Part shown: positions 8,417-17,439 of the stretch, one piece after another
Layout of the letters: the number at the start of each line of letters is the position of its first letter
Numbering within the stretch: the first letter of the stretch is position 1
Assembly: GCA_003131625.1 (NCBI GenBank)
Contig: PKVY01000069.1
Location: 28,185 to 61,664 of the forward strand
Source: Acidobacterium sp.
Lineage (GTDB): Bacteria; Acidobacteriota; Terriglobia; Terriglobales; Acidobacteriaceae
Reading direction: 5' to 3'
DNA length: 33,480 nt
Notes under the pieces: generated by a model
Database searches by the model: none
Told to the model about the DNA's origin: nothing
Seen by the model: only the letters and a program-made list of their open reading frames with translations
Made by a program: the position numbers and the translations under genes

Positions 8417-8970
8417 TTTGCTCCTATATTGCCTATGGGAGCCAGAATACGGTCGCGGCGGGTCGCCGCTCTGTGATGCCCGTCACCCAGCCGTGTGGCG
8501 GAATCTAAATGGTTTTCGCTCAGGAATCTGTTCCCCAAACGGGCAGGGCGCACCTTCGACGCGTCCGTCTACGGCATCTCCGCCGTGATCCTGCTGCTCG
8601 TTTCTCTTTCTGCGATGTTGGCGCGCCACCTAGGTCGACCCCATGCAGGCACTGCGCGGGGAATAAGCGGGCCCACGCGCCGAATCCTATCTCGCTGCTG
8701 TGGGTGCAGCCTGCTGCCGCTTCCCCGCCAACTCCGTGATTCCCGTCACGCCTCCGCCCTCCCGCGCTCCTCCCGGAACAACCCCCGTGGAATCGCGGTT
8801 GTGCGGATACGCGATGGCGATTCAGTGGACGATTCGCTTCGGGGAACGCGGAGGGTTGTACCGAGGTGCGCATCGAACGGACGAGTGGACCTGCATTTCC
8901 TCTATTAACCCGGGCCTCGCTATTTCCGAGAAGCCGGTGTTACGGCAGAGATGCTCTTATACTCGTGGCC
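8417..8970. other. 554-base stretch with no confident gene; possible decayed membrane or TonB-like gene
   Basis: It should contain the feoA promoter (minus strand) and the promoter of the gene at 8971. One plus-strand frame from the GTG at 8495 reads plausibly for about 45 residues, with a basic start (SLRNLFPKRAGRTF) and one hydrophobic helix (VYGISAVILLLVSLSAMLA); it then turns into arginine-rich nonsense to 8908. A proline-rich piece in another frame follows (8715-8800). This could be the remains of a TonB-like protein (anchor, proline linker) broken by frameshifts, next to the TonB_C protein at 8971. The support is weak. Confidence 0.3.
8958..8963 (+). promoter_or_regulatory. Putative -10 box (TATACT) seven bases before the start of the TonB_C protein
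   Basis: TATACT ends at 8963 and the ATG is at 8971. There is no ribosome site in the seven bases between (CGTGGCC). The spacing fits a leaderless mRNA. No convincing -35 box is visible. Similar motifs precede the genes at 11407, 14644, 16225 and 26898. Confidence 0.45.
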
Positions 8971-9483
8971 ATGATGCGAATGGCGGTCAGCGTCGTGGTG
9001 CTCATTCCGATGTTGACACTGGCCGTTGCGCAAGACTCGCGCTCACCGGCGGACATTATCGACCTGCATCAGGTCGAGTATCCGCCAATAGCGAAGGCCG
9101 CACGAGTCTCTGGCGATGTGAAACTCGGCATCACGTTGGGCAAAGATGGCCTACCCGTCTCTGTAGACGTGGAAAGCGGGCCGCCGATGCTGAGGCAAGC
9201 TGCCGTCGAAAGCGCAAGCCACTCCCGCTTTAAAACACGAGCGGCCACGCCGGACGTGGTCGAGATCATCTACAAGTTCGTGTTTGACGAGCCTGTGTGC
9301 AATCCGAGCCAGGACGAATCGCGTTCCCGAATGGGCAATGTGGGAAACGTCGTTACAGTGAAGGCCCGACCCGCTATGCTCTGCGATCCCGCTGCCGTCA
9401 TCGTGCAGACTCACGTTCGCTCGGCACGCTGCCTTTATCTTTGGCGATGCTCAACGAAGCGGATAACCCCGGTAGCCCGATAG
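8971..9483 (+). CDS. Small secreted TonB_C-domain protein
   Basis: 170 residues from the ATG at 8971; upstream in-frame starts lack a signal sequence. Residues 1-20 are a signal peptide (MAVSVVVLIPMLTLAVAQ). Residues 30-110 form a TonB C-terminal-like fold: VEYPPIAKAARVSGDVKLGI, the GKDGLPVSVDVESGPPML turn, then AAVESASHSRFKT. A short tail ends in RSARCLYLWRCS with paired cysteines. It lacks the membrane anchor and the proline linker of a true TonB, so energy transduction is unlikely; such stand-alone secreted TonB_C proteins are common in Acidobacteriota and have no assigned role. It stands alone, convergent with the cytochrome gene downstream. Confidence 0.7.
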   Translation: MMRMAVSVVVLIPMLTLAVAQDSRSPADIIDLHQVEYPPIAKAARVSGDVKLGITLGKDGLPVSVDVESGPPMLRQAAVESASHSRFKTRAATPDVVEIIYKFVFDEPVCNPSQDESRSRMGNVGNVVTVKARPAMLCDPAAVIVQTHVRSARCLYLWRCSTKRITPVAR

Positions 9484-9562
9484 TTCTGCGAGAGTGTCGG
9501 ATCGTCTGCACCCCGGAACATTCATTCCCATCCCGGCACAATCGTTCTCTTCGCCCCATCCC

Positions 9563-10132
9563 TCACGGCCCTCCCGGCGCCGTCGCCGTTCCGCTCCCGG
9601 TCACCCCGAAATCCAAAGGCGTCTCGATCAGCTTCGTCACTTCCGCCGGCATCGGCTGCCCGGCATTCTTCAGCAGCAGGCTCACCTGCCACATCTGCGT
9701 CTCGTTCAGCACTTTGTCGAACGACGGCATCCCGGTCAGCCGGATCCCGTTGGCGACCTTCCAGTACGTCTCCCCCACCGGATCGTCGCTCACCCCCACC
9801 ACCCCGTTGCGATGTGGCGCCCACAATTGCGGCGCGTGCGGATACATATGGTCCGCGAATGCCGACGGCCGTCCGTACAGCCCATGGCAGGAGGCGCATT
9901 GCGCACGGTAAATCTGCGCCCCCGCCGTCAGAGTCGTCGCGCTCGCCTCCATCGGCGCGCTCGCCGGCATCTCCTTGTCGATGCGCGCATTCAACGGCGC
10001 CTTCACGATCTGCTTCTCCAGCGGAAACGGCGCGTCGGCCACCGCCACCGGCGGATGCCCCACGTGAAGGTAAATCAGCCCCCACACCGGAAGGATCAGC
10101 AGCCCCAGAATCAACCCCACAAGAAATCTCAT
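9563..10132 (-). CDS. Membrane-anchored monoheme c-type cytochrome
   Basis: 189 residues. An N-terminal uncleaved helix or signal (residues 1-22) is followed by a 45-residue linker and one cytochrome c domain: heme site CASCH (Cys79, Cys82, His83), the likely distal ligand Met135 in TGMPSFDKVL, and the closing helix ETQMWQVSLLLKNAG. The domain faces the periplasm and would carry electrons; the partner oxidase or dehydrogenase is not encoded here. The C-terminal 25 residues are Gly/Thr/Pro rich and probably disordered. A ribosome site (GGGGAG) precedes the ATG. It is divergent from the outer-membrane protein at 10324. Confidence 0.9.
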   Translation of the reverse strand: MRFLVGLILGLLILPVWGLIYLHVGHPPVAVADAPFPLEKQIVKAPLNARIDKEMPASAPMEASATTLTAGAQIYRAQCASCHGLYGRPSAFADHMYPHAPQLWAPHRNGVVGVSDDPVGETYWKVANGIRLTGMPSFDKVLNETQMWQVSLLLKNAGQPMPAEVTKLIETPLDFGVTGSGTATAPGGP

Positions 10133-10224
10133 GCGCTCCCCACTTCAATCCGGAAAATAACAACCTGCCTTCACGGCATCCTTGCATGCCCATGAAGTTT
10201 CCGCAATCCTGCCCCCACCCACCC

Positions 10225-10252
10225 GTGACCGGCCACCAGCTACCCGCAGCCT
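10225..10252. repeat. Short heptad array in the cytochrome / outer-membrane protein intergenic region
   Basis: GTGACCG, GCCACCA, GCTACCC and GCAGCCT follow in 7-bp register. It is a weak version of the feoB-end array (shared GCTACCC unit) and lies between divergent promoters. Confidence 0.55.
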
Positions 10253-10323
10253 CTCCGTAGATGATTTAATACAAAGCAGACACAGTTCTTCTTCTTTTTA
10301 GGGCAGTGGAGGCATTCAGGTTC

Positions 10324-11094
10324 ATGCGTTTTCGCAAGTTCTCCGGATACGCCGTGTATCCGCTCTTCGCAGTTCTTCTTTTTGCTCCCTCTGCAACCCG
10401 CGCACAGGATGCATCCCCGCAGCAGCCCGCCGGCGCTCCGCAGTCCCAGCCGCCCGACCAGACCGAGCCCCAGTCCACTCCCCAGGAGCGAGCCGAGGTT
10501 CTCCGCCAGGCGCAGGCCCGCGTCAACGCCCGGCGCAAAATCCGCGTCCGCCAGATCATCCAGGACACCTATAGCCACAAATATGAACTGGACTTCGGCG
10601 GTGGCTCCCTCCGCTTCACCCCCGGCGATACCCTCCAGCACATGAACGAAGCCGCCTGGTACGTCGACCTCACCGAATACTTCCACGGCGATCTCGGCAT
10701 CACCGCCGACTTCCGCGGCTACTACGGCACGGCCTACACTAACCGCAATCAATACTCCGTCTTCAATCCCAGCATCAGCCAGTACACCTTTCTCGCCGGC
10801 CCACGCTACCGCTTCTTCAAAGGCCAGCACTGGGGCTGGACCGCCTTCGCCCTCGCCGGCGCCGGCCACGGCAACTTCGGCACCGGCACCAACGGCTTGC
10901 CTCCGCAGCTCGTCGGCCTCTACACCGACTCCACCGTCCTCAACTTTGCCGGCGGCGCCTCTGCGGACTACAACCTCGGCCCCGCCCTCGCCATTCGCTT
11001 CACCGGCAACGACGTCATCACCAACTACGGCTCCAGCTTCCAGGAAAATCGGGGCGGCAACCTCGGCATCGTCTACCGCTTCGGCCGCAAATAA
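10324..11094 (+). CDS. Outer-membrane beta-barrel protein
   Basis: 256 residues from the ATG at 10324, which has GGAGG 11 bases upstream; an in-frame GTG at 10306 would add six residues without improving the signal peptide. Signal peptide 1-28, then a Pro/Gln-rich linker (ASPQQPAGAPQSQPP), a basic helix (EVLRQAQARVNARRKIRVRQ) and about eight amphipathic strands with alternating aromatic residues from residue 70 to the end, closing with GNLGIVYRFGRK, whose pattern suits a barrel. It resembles the OmpA/Opr22-type eight-stranded fold and has no peptidoglycan-binding domain. Ligand or role is unknown. Confidence 0.75.
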   Translation: MRFRKFSGYAVYPLFAVLLFAPSATRAQDASPQQPAGAPQSQPPDQTEPQSTPQERAEVLRQAQARVNARRKIRVRQIIQDTYSHKYELDFGGGSLRFTPGDTLQHMNEAAWYVDLTEYFHGDLGITADFRGYYGTAYTNRNQYSVFNPSISQYTFLAGPRYRFFKGQHWGWTAFALAGAGHGNFGTGTNGLPPQLVGLYTDSTVLNFAGGASADYNLGPALAIRFTGNDVITNYGSSFQENRGGNLGIVYRFGRK

Positions 11095-11164
11095 TCCTCC
11101 GGGCACGGACCTCTGTGTCCCGAGGCATGACCGGTCCTTCCCGATCGACCCCCAAAAAACGCTT

Positions 11165-11195
11165 CCCCGGCCAGGTTCACCCCATAGCAAGAAGC
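11165..11195. repeat. Dispersed repeat, copy A (CCGGCCAGGTTCACCCCA core)
   Basis: The 31-base block has the core CCGGCCAGGTTCACCCCA then AGCAAGAAGC. The same block recurs at 13138-13173 and 13869-13904 with one or two differences. It lies downstream of the outer-membrane protein gene, followed by text (CCTCAGTACCG) that copy B also shows a little further on. Confidence 0.85.
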
Positions 11196-11353
11196 GTATA
11201 CTCCTCCCGCACGACCTCCGCCATCTCTTTGCCGGGATCCCACTCCTCAGTACCGTCTTCTTCCCAAATCGGCACAGTACCCCACAACGCCGCTCTCCTT
11301 CTCAACCGCCACGCCGCATCAGTGCAACACCTGAAAGTGGTCTCCTCTCAGGC

Positions 11354-11388
11354 CTGTACCCTGTACCCTCCCCCCTGCACCCTGTACC
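11354..11388. repeat. Heptad tandem repeat upstream of the glycosyltransferase
   Basis: CTGTACC, CTGTACC, CTCCCCC, CTGCACC and CTGTACC in exact 7-bp register, followed directly by CT and the TATAAG box at 11391. The CTGTACC unit also occurs in the array at 33012-33042. Confidence 0.9.
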
Positions 11389-11390
11389 CT

Positions 11391-11396
11391 TATAAG
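11391..11396 (+). promoter_or_regulatory. Putative -10 box (TATAAG) ten bases before the glycosyltransferase start
   Basis: TATAAG is separated from the ATG at 11407 by CAGCACCTCG, which has no ribosome site. The region where a -35 box would be is occupied by the heptad array. It suggests a leaderless transcript. Confidence 0.4.
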
Positions 11397-11406
11397 CAGC
11401 ACCTCG

Positions 11407-13065
<1,659 letters not shown>

Positions 13066-13086
<21 letters not shown>

Positions 13087-13173
13087 TCAGGTACAAAGAC
13101 CCGAACAGGGGCAATGAGGGGCAAAGTCATGAACCCCGAGGCCCGGCCAGGTTCACCCCACAGCAAGAAGCTT
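13066..13173. repeat. Composite dispersed repeat, copy B, starting inside the glycosyltransferase gene
   Basis: The left block at 13066-13098 (CCGTTCCCCGTCGGCGTGT ... TCAGGTACAAA) and the right block at 13138-13173 (GGCCAGGTTCACCCCACAGC ...) are the same as the ends of copy C at 13698-13904. In copy B the interior is only about 40 bases. The left block forms the last codons and stop of the glycosyltransferase. Confidence 0.85.
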
Positions 13174-13294
13174 GGACTCATTTCATCCACGGTCCTTGTA
13201 AATCGCTCCCGTTTTAGAACCTCAGTACCGCATCGAGTCCCAATTTGAAACTCCGCTGCCCATCCCCACAAACGACCTGGCAGAGGCTCACTCC

Positions 13295-13696
13295 ATGAGC
13301 GACAGAACATCCACCGCATTACTGCTGACCATCAACTTCGTGCTGATCGTCGCCCCGATCGTGCCCCTCGCTTTCGCCTGGCGCACATGGGGCAGAACCC
13401 AGCCCCCATCGACTTGGCGCAAACGGACAGCCCTTGCCAGTCTGATAGCCGAAAGCATCGCGGCTCTTGCCATGCCCGTCCTCATGCTCGCCCTCGAAAC
13501 ACGCACCTGGGCCAGGTGGATTGACAGAATTGAAGTAGACACAATGGGTTATGCGGCGCTCACCGGCATGGCGGCCTCCCTGATCGCAATCCCGCTCGCC
13601 GCTTTTGCTTGGGGCAGGATCCGCTGGCTGACGCTCTCCGCCGGCCTCCTTACCCTGGCTTTGTGCTTCGTTGCCGCTATGTCAATGTCCTTCTAA
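13295..13696 (+). CDS. Small four-helix membrane protein of unknown function
   Basis: 133 residues with four hydrophobic segments: about 9-28 (LLLTINFVLIVAPIVPLAFA), 46-66, 85-105 and 112-132. Short charged loops (RTWGRTQPPSTWRKR) suggest a compact inner-membrane protein. I do not recognise a family. The ATG has AGAGG eight bases upstream. It lies between two copies of the composite repeat and might have been duplicated or moved with them; no partner gene suggests its role. Confidence 0.65.
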   Translation: MSDRTSTALLLTINFVLIVAPIVPLAFAWRTWGRTQPPSTWRKRTALASLIAESIAALAMPVLMLALETRTWARWIDRIEVDTMGYAALTGMAASLIAIPLAAFAWGRIRWLTLSAGLLTLALCFVAAMSMSF

Positions 13697-13697
13697 G

Positions 13698-13904
13698 CCG
13701 TTCCCCATCGGCGTGTTCAGGTACAAAAGCACCAGAAGCACCAGGAGCACCAGAAGCACCAGAAGCACCAGAAGCAACAGGAGCAACAGGAGCAACAGGA
13801 GCAACAGGAGCACCAGGAGCAACGGGAGCAACAGGAGCAACAGCAGCCACGAAACCCGCGAAAAGCACGAGGCCCCGGCCAGGTTCACCCCACAGCAAGA
13901 AGCT
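13698..13904. repeat. Composite dispersed repeat, copy C, with an expanded nonamer interior
   Basis: Left block 13698-13728 (CCGTTCCCCATCGGCGTGT, then TCAGGTACAAAA) begins two bases after the membrane protein's stop codon; right block 13869-13904 equals copies A and B. Between them is the 9-bp tandem array described separately. Confidence 0.88.
13729..13845. repeat. 9-bp tandem array, 13 units
   Basis: Thirteen units in perfect register, variants of GCACCAGAA and GCAACAGGA. All three plus frames and two minus frames stay open, giving collagen-like Gly-X-Y or Ala-Pro-Val runs, but no frame has a ribosome site and sensible flanks, so it is treated as non-coding. Confidence 0.95.
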
Positions 13905-14139
13905 AGCTCCTCTTGCTGCCCGCCCGTCAATAAGAAACGACTAGGTACTCAGCCGAAAGTACCCGTACCCGACACCGTTTCGGCCTATTTTGAAACAAAG
14001 CGCAGTCCCCACCTCCAAACCCCCAAATGTGGAAAATTTGTCAAGAGGCGACCCCAAAATCCAAAGTAATAACCCCTCATAACATGCCACTTACACCCTT
14101 ATACCCTCAAAGATATTTGGCCGGTTTATTCTCTGGGCG
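13905..14139. other. AT-richer intergenic stretch without a gene
   Basis: No credible reading frame. It holds small dyads (GTACT at 13941 with AGTAC; GTTTC and GAAAC near 13977-13996) and a run of lower GC than any other part of the window, leading into the promoter-like element at 14140. Confidence 0.5.
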
Positions 14140-14148
14140 TGATATACT
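14140..14148 (+). promoter_or_regulatory. Extended -10 promoter-like element (TGATATACT)
   Basis: TG at 14140-14141 one base before TATACT at 14143-14148 is the extended -10 arrangement. Transcription would begin near 14155, only about 16 bases before the terminator hairpin, so the product would be a transcript of some 45-50 nt or an attenuated leader. Confidence 0.45.
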
Positions 14149-14170
14149 GAACTTATAGAGTAAAAAAAGA

Positions 14171-14197
14171 AAAAGCCTCGCGCACAGCGGGGCTTTT
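14171..14197 (+). terminator. Rho-independent terminator-like hairpin
   Basis: AAAAGCCTCGC (14171-14181) and GCGGGGCTTTT (14187-14197) form an 11-bp stem with one G-T pair around GCACA, followed by CTATTTTG. The A run before and T run after make it potentially bidirectional. Confidence 0.75.
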
Positions 14198-14258
14198 CTA
14201 TTTTGATGAGGAAAGGAGAAGCCGTGCGCCCACCAGCCAGAATCGCGTCACCCGTTCC

Positions 14259-14306
14259 GCCGGGTGCCCCATCCTGGTGCGCGGCTTTTTGCGCGCCAGG
14301 GTGGGG
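14259..14306. repeat. Constant-head hairpin element, copy 1
   Basis: Head GCCGGGTGCCCC (14259-14270). The last four bases of the head start the stem: CCCCATCCTGGTGCGC (14267-14282) pairs with GCGCGCCAGGGTGGGG (14291-14306) with two G-U pairs around GGCTTTTT. A half copy of the right arm (CAGGGTGGGG) repeats at 14322. A 21-bp tandem array follows. Confidence 0.85.
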
Positions 14307-14378
14307 ATGTTCTCTTCGTTTCAGGGTGGGGTGTTCTCTCTCGGATGGGAACAGAACATCTCGAACGGCACCACCCCC

Positions 14379-14527
14379 TCGGCCGGCTTTGCTGCAACCG
14401 CGGCCGACTCTGCGTCAACTTCGACCGACCTGCATCTCACCCGCCTTCAATCAACTACCCCATCACGGTCGAGCATGCATCAATCTCGACCGAACTTGCG
14501 TCATCCTCGGCCGACCCGCAACGGTAC
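14379..14527. repeat. 21-bp degenerate tandem array, seven units
   Basis: Units start at 14379, 14400, 14421, 14442, 14465, 14486 and 14507, with a two-base slip before the fifth. The consensus is close to TCGRCCGACYTTGCRTCA followed by three variable bases; unit six is TCGACCGAACTTGCGTCATC plus C. The array lies 117-265 bases ahead of the M24 peptidase start. Two helical turns per unit would place every copy on the same face of DNA, as in an operator array, but it may equally be a non-functional minisatellite. Confidence 0.8.
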
Positions 14528-14629
14528 ATCCCAGGCCACTTCGCCTGTTATCAAGCTCGATAACACCGCACCCAGGTTTAGAATCAATCGCTTGCCAGAC
14601 ACCCACCCCCCAGGGGGGGCCCCACCCTT

Positions 14630-14635
14630 TACACT
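14630..14635 (+). promoter_or_regulatory. Putative -10 box (TACACT) eight bases before the M24 peptidase start
   Basis: TACACT is followed by TTCTCCCT and the ATG at 14644; there is no ribosome site. A C6-A-G7 palindrome lies about 20 bases upstream. It fits the leaderless pattern seen at other plus-strand starts. Confidence 0.4.
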
Positions 14636-14643
14636 TTCTCCCT

Positions 14644-16005
14644 ATGAGGTTCTTCGTCCGCTTCGCCCTGCTGCTCCTCCTCCCCATCACCCTTCTCGCC
14701 CCCGCCCTTCATAGTTTGGACCGTCAGCCCTCCGCCGACTATCACAACCGCCGCGTCCGCCTCAGCGGAGCCCTCAACCAGGGCATCGCCGTCGTCTTCG
14801 CCGCCGACGAGCCTCTCACCGACTTTACCCCCTACCGTCAGGACTCCGACTTCTATTACCTCACCGGCTGGAACCAGCCCGGCGCCGCGCTCCTCGTCGA
14901 AGCTCCCGCCATCGGCGAAGACCTGCACACCGTCCGCAGCTACCGCGAAATCCTCTTTCTCCCCACCCGCAACGCACGCACCGAGCGCTACACCGGCCCC
15001 AAGCTCGACGCTTCCTCACCCGACGCCGTCCAGACCACCGGCGTCGCCGAAGTCCTGCCCATGACCGATCTCCCCGCCGTCCTCGGCACCCTGCTCAAGA
15101 GTGATCGCTACCTCGAGCACAGCCTCTGGAGCCAGCCCGGCGAAACCCGGGCCCGCGCCCTGGCCGAATGGACCTCAGCCACCCTCGGTCTGGCTGCCAC
15201 GCCCAACCTTCTCGACGTCCACGACCTCACCGGCGTCCTCCGCTCCGGCAAAGATCCCGGCGAGCTCGTCCTCCTCCACAAAGCGGCTGACGCCTCCATC
15301 AAAGCCCAGCTCGCCATGATCGCCGCCATCCACCCCGGCATGACCGAGCGCTCTGCCGCCGGCATCATCCTCTCGAATCTCATGGCCAACGGCTGCGAGC
15401 GGCCCAGCTACGCGCCCATTGTCGGCTCCGGACCCAACTCCACCATCCTTCACTACTCGGAAAACAGCCGCACTATGCAGGCCGGCGACATTCTCCTCGT
15501 CGACGCCGCCGGCGAATACTCTATGTACGCCTCTGACATCACCCGCACCATGCCCGTCAACGGCCACTTCACCGCCCGCCAGCGCGAGGTCTACGACATC
15601 GTTCTGGGCGCGCAAACCGCCGCGATGAACGCCTTCGTCGCCGGCCGCTCCCACATCAACGACCCCGACCACCGCTTTCCCGACTCCCTCGACACCGTCG
15701 CCTTCAACTACATGAACGCGCATGGCAAAGACCTGCAGGGAGCGGGCCTCGGCAAATACTTCATCCACGGCATCGGCCATCTGGTCGGCATCGACGTCCA
15801 CGACCCCTGGGATTACACCAAGCCCATTGAGAAAGGCATGGTCTTCACCATCGAGCCCGGCATTTACATCCCCGATGAAAAACTCGGCGTCCGCATCGAA
15901 GACGACTACTACGTCAAAGACGACGGCACCCTCGAATGCCTCACCTGCGCCCTGCCCAAAACCGCCGACGCCATGGAAGGCCTCCTGCACGCAGCTGCCA
16001 AATGA
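14644..16005 (+). CDS. Secreted Xaa-Pro aminopeptidase-like M24 metallopeptidase
   Basis: 453 residues from the ATG at 14644. The frame stays open upstream to 14203, but that part translates repeat DNA, whereas 14644 gives a signal peptide (RFFVRFALLLLLPITLL). An aminopeptidase P N-terminal domain follows (about 30-180, DSDFYYLTGWNQPGAALLVE). The pita-bread catalytic domain carries the five metal ligands: Asp287 and Asp298 (VDAAGEYSMYASDITR), His379 (IHGIGHLVG), Glu404 (TIEPGIY) and Glu419 (RIEDDYYV). The 11-residue Asp spacing matches aminopeptidase P. It should release N-terminal residues ahead of proline from peptides in the periplasm, using two Mn/Zn ions. It is monocistronic. Confidence 0.9.
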   Translation: MRFFVRFALLLLLPITLLAPALHSLDRQPSADYHNRRVRLSGALNQGIAVVFAADEPLTDFTPYRQDSDFYYLTGWNQPGAALLVEAPAIGEDLHTVRSYREILFLPTRNARTERYTGPKLDASSPDAVQTTGVAEVLPMTDLPAVLGTLLKSDRYLEHSLWSQPGETRARALAEWTSATLGLAATPNLLDVHDLTGVLRSGKDPGELVLLHKAADASIKAQLAMIAAIHPGMTERSAAGIILSNLMANGCERPSYAPIVGSGPNSTILHYSENSRTMQAGDILLVDAAGEYSMYASDITRTMPVNGHFTARQREVYDIVLGAQTAAMNAFVAGRSHINDPDHRFPDSLDTVAFNYMNAHGKDLQGAGLGKYFIHGIGHLVGIDVHDPWDYTKPIEKGMVFTIEPGIYIPDEKLGVRIEDDYYVKDDGTLECLTCALPKTADAMEGLLHAAAK

Positions 16006-16032
16006 TCGCCAACCGGCTCGGGAGTAACGAAT

Positions 16033-16078
16033 CCGGGTGCCCCATCCTGGTGCGCGGCTTTTGCGCGCCACGGTGGGG
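16033..16078. repeat. Constant-head hairpin element, copy 2
   Basis: Head CCGGGTGCCCC (16033-16043), stem CCCCATCCTGGTGCGC (16040-16055) with GCGCGCCACGGTGGGG (16063-16078). Same stem class as copy 1. It is followed within seven bases by a 14-bp tandem array. Confidence 0.85.
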
Positions 16079-16084
16079 TTGTTC

Positions 16085-16154
16085 GCTAAGGTTTTTTTGC
16101 TAAACGTTCTTCGCTAAAAGTCTTTCGCTAAACGTTTCATGCTAAACGTTTCTC
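16085..16154. repeat. 14-bp tandem array ahead of the S1/P1 nuclease gene
   Basis: Units GCTAAGGTTTTTTT, GCTAAACGTTCTTC, GCTAAAAGTCTTTC, GCTAAACGTTTCAT and GCTAAACGTTTCTC in exact register, then degenerate GCTCG-type units up to about 16205, running into the TATACT box at 16208. Confidence 0.9.
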
Positions 16155-16207
16155 GCTCGCCTTTCACTCGCATTTTGCTGGCTTCTCGCTCGTCTTTCGC
16201 TGCCCCT

Positions 16208-16213
16208 TATACT
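16208..16213 (+). promoter_or_regulatory. Putative -10 box (TATACT) before the S1/P1 nuclease
   Basis: TATACT is eleven bases ahead of the ATG at 16225. A weak AAGG lies between, so a very short leader with a partial ribosome site is also possible. Confidence 0.4.
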
Positions 16214-16224
16214 CAAGGCCAACA

Positions 16225-17439
16225 ATGAAATCGCATCTCCGCTCGCATCTCGCGCTCATCCTTCTGCCTCTGCTCGCCGTCCCGTCTTCCTTCGGCTGGG
16301 GCAGCAAGGGCCACATCATGATCAACCGTCTCGCCGCCCAATCGCTGCCCGCCGACGTACCCGCTTTCCTCCGCACCCCTGAAGCCATCGACGAAATCGC
16401 GTACCTCGGCCCCGAGCCCGACCGCTGGCGTTCCCGAGCCGAACCCGAGCTCAGCGCCGAACAGGCCCCCGACCACTTCATCGACATCGAGTTTGCCGAC
16501 CTCATCGGACCGCTGCCCCACCAGCGCTACGAATACATCGCCGCCCTGTACGCTTACGCCGCCGCACACCCGGATCGCGCCGCCGAGCTCCGCCCCGAAA
16601 AGGTCGGCTTCCAGCCCTACATCGTCAGTGAAGTCTGGGAGCGCCTCAAGTCCGCCATGCGCGACTACCGCCAGATGAGCGCCGAACATCAGGACACCAA
16701 ACCCGTCGAAGCCGCCATCCTCTTCTACGCCGGATGGCTTGGCCACTACGTCGGCGACGGCTCGCAACCCCTCCACGTCACCATCAACTACAACGGCTGG
16801 GTCGGCCCCAATCCCAACGGCTACACGACCGAGCGCACCATCCACAGCCAGTTCGAAACCGCCTTCGTCGACGCGGCCATCGACGCCTCCGACGTCCAGC
16901 CCCTCATCGCTCCGCTCCATCCCATCGGCGACGAGTGGGACGACTACCTCGCCTGGCTCCGTCACTCGAATTCGCTCGTCGAGCGCGTCTATCAGCTCGA
17001 TAAAGATCACGGTTTCGATGGAACCGGCACCCCGGCCGCCAAACAATTCACCGCCGAACGGCTCGCCGCCGCAGCCTCCATGCTCCGCGACCTCTACGTC
17101 GCCGCCTGGATCAAATCCGCCGAACCCGTCCCCGACTGGCACGACCAGCACTCAGCAACCGCGCCCTCTGTCACCGTCCATGTGTCACCTGGAGTCCCGT
17201 TCCACAGAACACCCGCCGGCGAACCTGCACCTGCCTCTGCCGAAACGGATGCTGCAACCACTGAATCTTTTCCTGGCCGAATCTATCGGCCGGGCGGCGC
17301 CGTGTCTGCCCCGACACTCGTCTATGCCGCGCCCCCCAGTTATTCCGATGCCGCGAGAAAAGCGAAACGAAATATGAGGGCATCGTCCTCCTCAGCCTCG
17401 TGGTCGACGAGGATGGCAATCCGCAAAATGTGCGCGTAA
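16225..17439 (+). CDS. S1/P1-type zinc nuclease with a disrupted C-terminal TonB_C extension
   Basis: 404 residues as read. Signal peptide 1-24; the mature protein would begin with Trp25 of WGSKGH, the N-terminal Trp that binds zinc in P1 nuclease. Other ligands fit: His30, Asp66 (PDRW), His84 (APDHFID), His174, Asp178 and His184 (GHYVGDGSQPLH), and His207 with Glu211 in place of the usual Asp (IHSQFE). The nuclease core ends near residue 310. A Pro/Ala/Thr linker follows, then the opening of a TonB C-terminal domain (IYRPGGAVSAPTLVYAAPPS, SYSDAARKAK, to residue 381). After that the frame is wrong and ends in 23 unrelated residues. It would cut single-stranded nucleic acid or 3'-nucleotides outside the cytoplasm; a link to the downstream nucleoside salvage operon is plausible but unproven. 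Confidence 0.85.
   Translation: MKSHLRSHLALILLPLLAVPSSFGWGSKGHIMINRLAAQSLPADVPAFLRTPEAIDEIAYLGPEPDRWRSRAEPELSAEQAPDHFIDIEFADLIGPLPHQRYEYIAALYAYAAAHPDRAAELRPEKVGFQPYIVSEVWERLKSAMRDYRQMSAEHQDTKPVEAAILFYAGWLGHYVGDGSQPLHVTINYNGWVGPNPNGYTTERTIHSQFETAFVDAAIDASDVQPLIAPLHPIGDEWDDYLAWLRHSNSLVERVYQLDKDHGFDGTGTPAAKQFTAERLAAAASMLRDLYVAAWIKSAEPVPDWHDQHSATAPSVTVHVSPGVPFHRTPAGEPAPASAETDAATTESFPGRIYRPGGAVSAPTLVYAAPPSYSDAARKAKRNMRASSSSASWSTRMAIRKMCA

Noticed and set aside
8417..8480. Fur or other iron box ahead of feoA
   Set aside because: I saw no convincing 19-bp dyad of the Fur type; a claim would be guesswork.
11095..11125. Terminator after the outer-membrane protein gene
   Set aside because: The CGGGCAC / GTGTCCCG pairing is imperfect and no T run follows.
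13729..13845. CRISPR-like array
   Set aside because: Nine-base units without spacers and no cas genes; a simple minisatellite.
13677..13930. Minus-strand Leu-rich and Ala-Pro-Val-rich frames
   Set aside because: Same array read backwards; no start signal and no normal composition outside the repeat.
13609..13944. Plus-strand reading frame with collagen-like Gly-Ala-Thr repeats
   Set aside because: It only translates the 9-bp array; 9 bp keeps every frame open. It overlaps the membrane protein gene and has no ribosome site.
14203..14643. N-terminal extension of the M24 peptidase with an upstream ribosome-like AGGAAAGGAG
   Set aside because: The 147 extra residues translate the hairpin and the 21-bp array, and a normal signal peptide begins at 14644.
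16085..16154. CRISPR-like or iteron origin
   Set aside because: Direct 14-bp units with no spacers, no replication initiator gene and no DnaA boxes.
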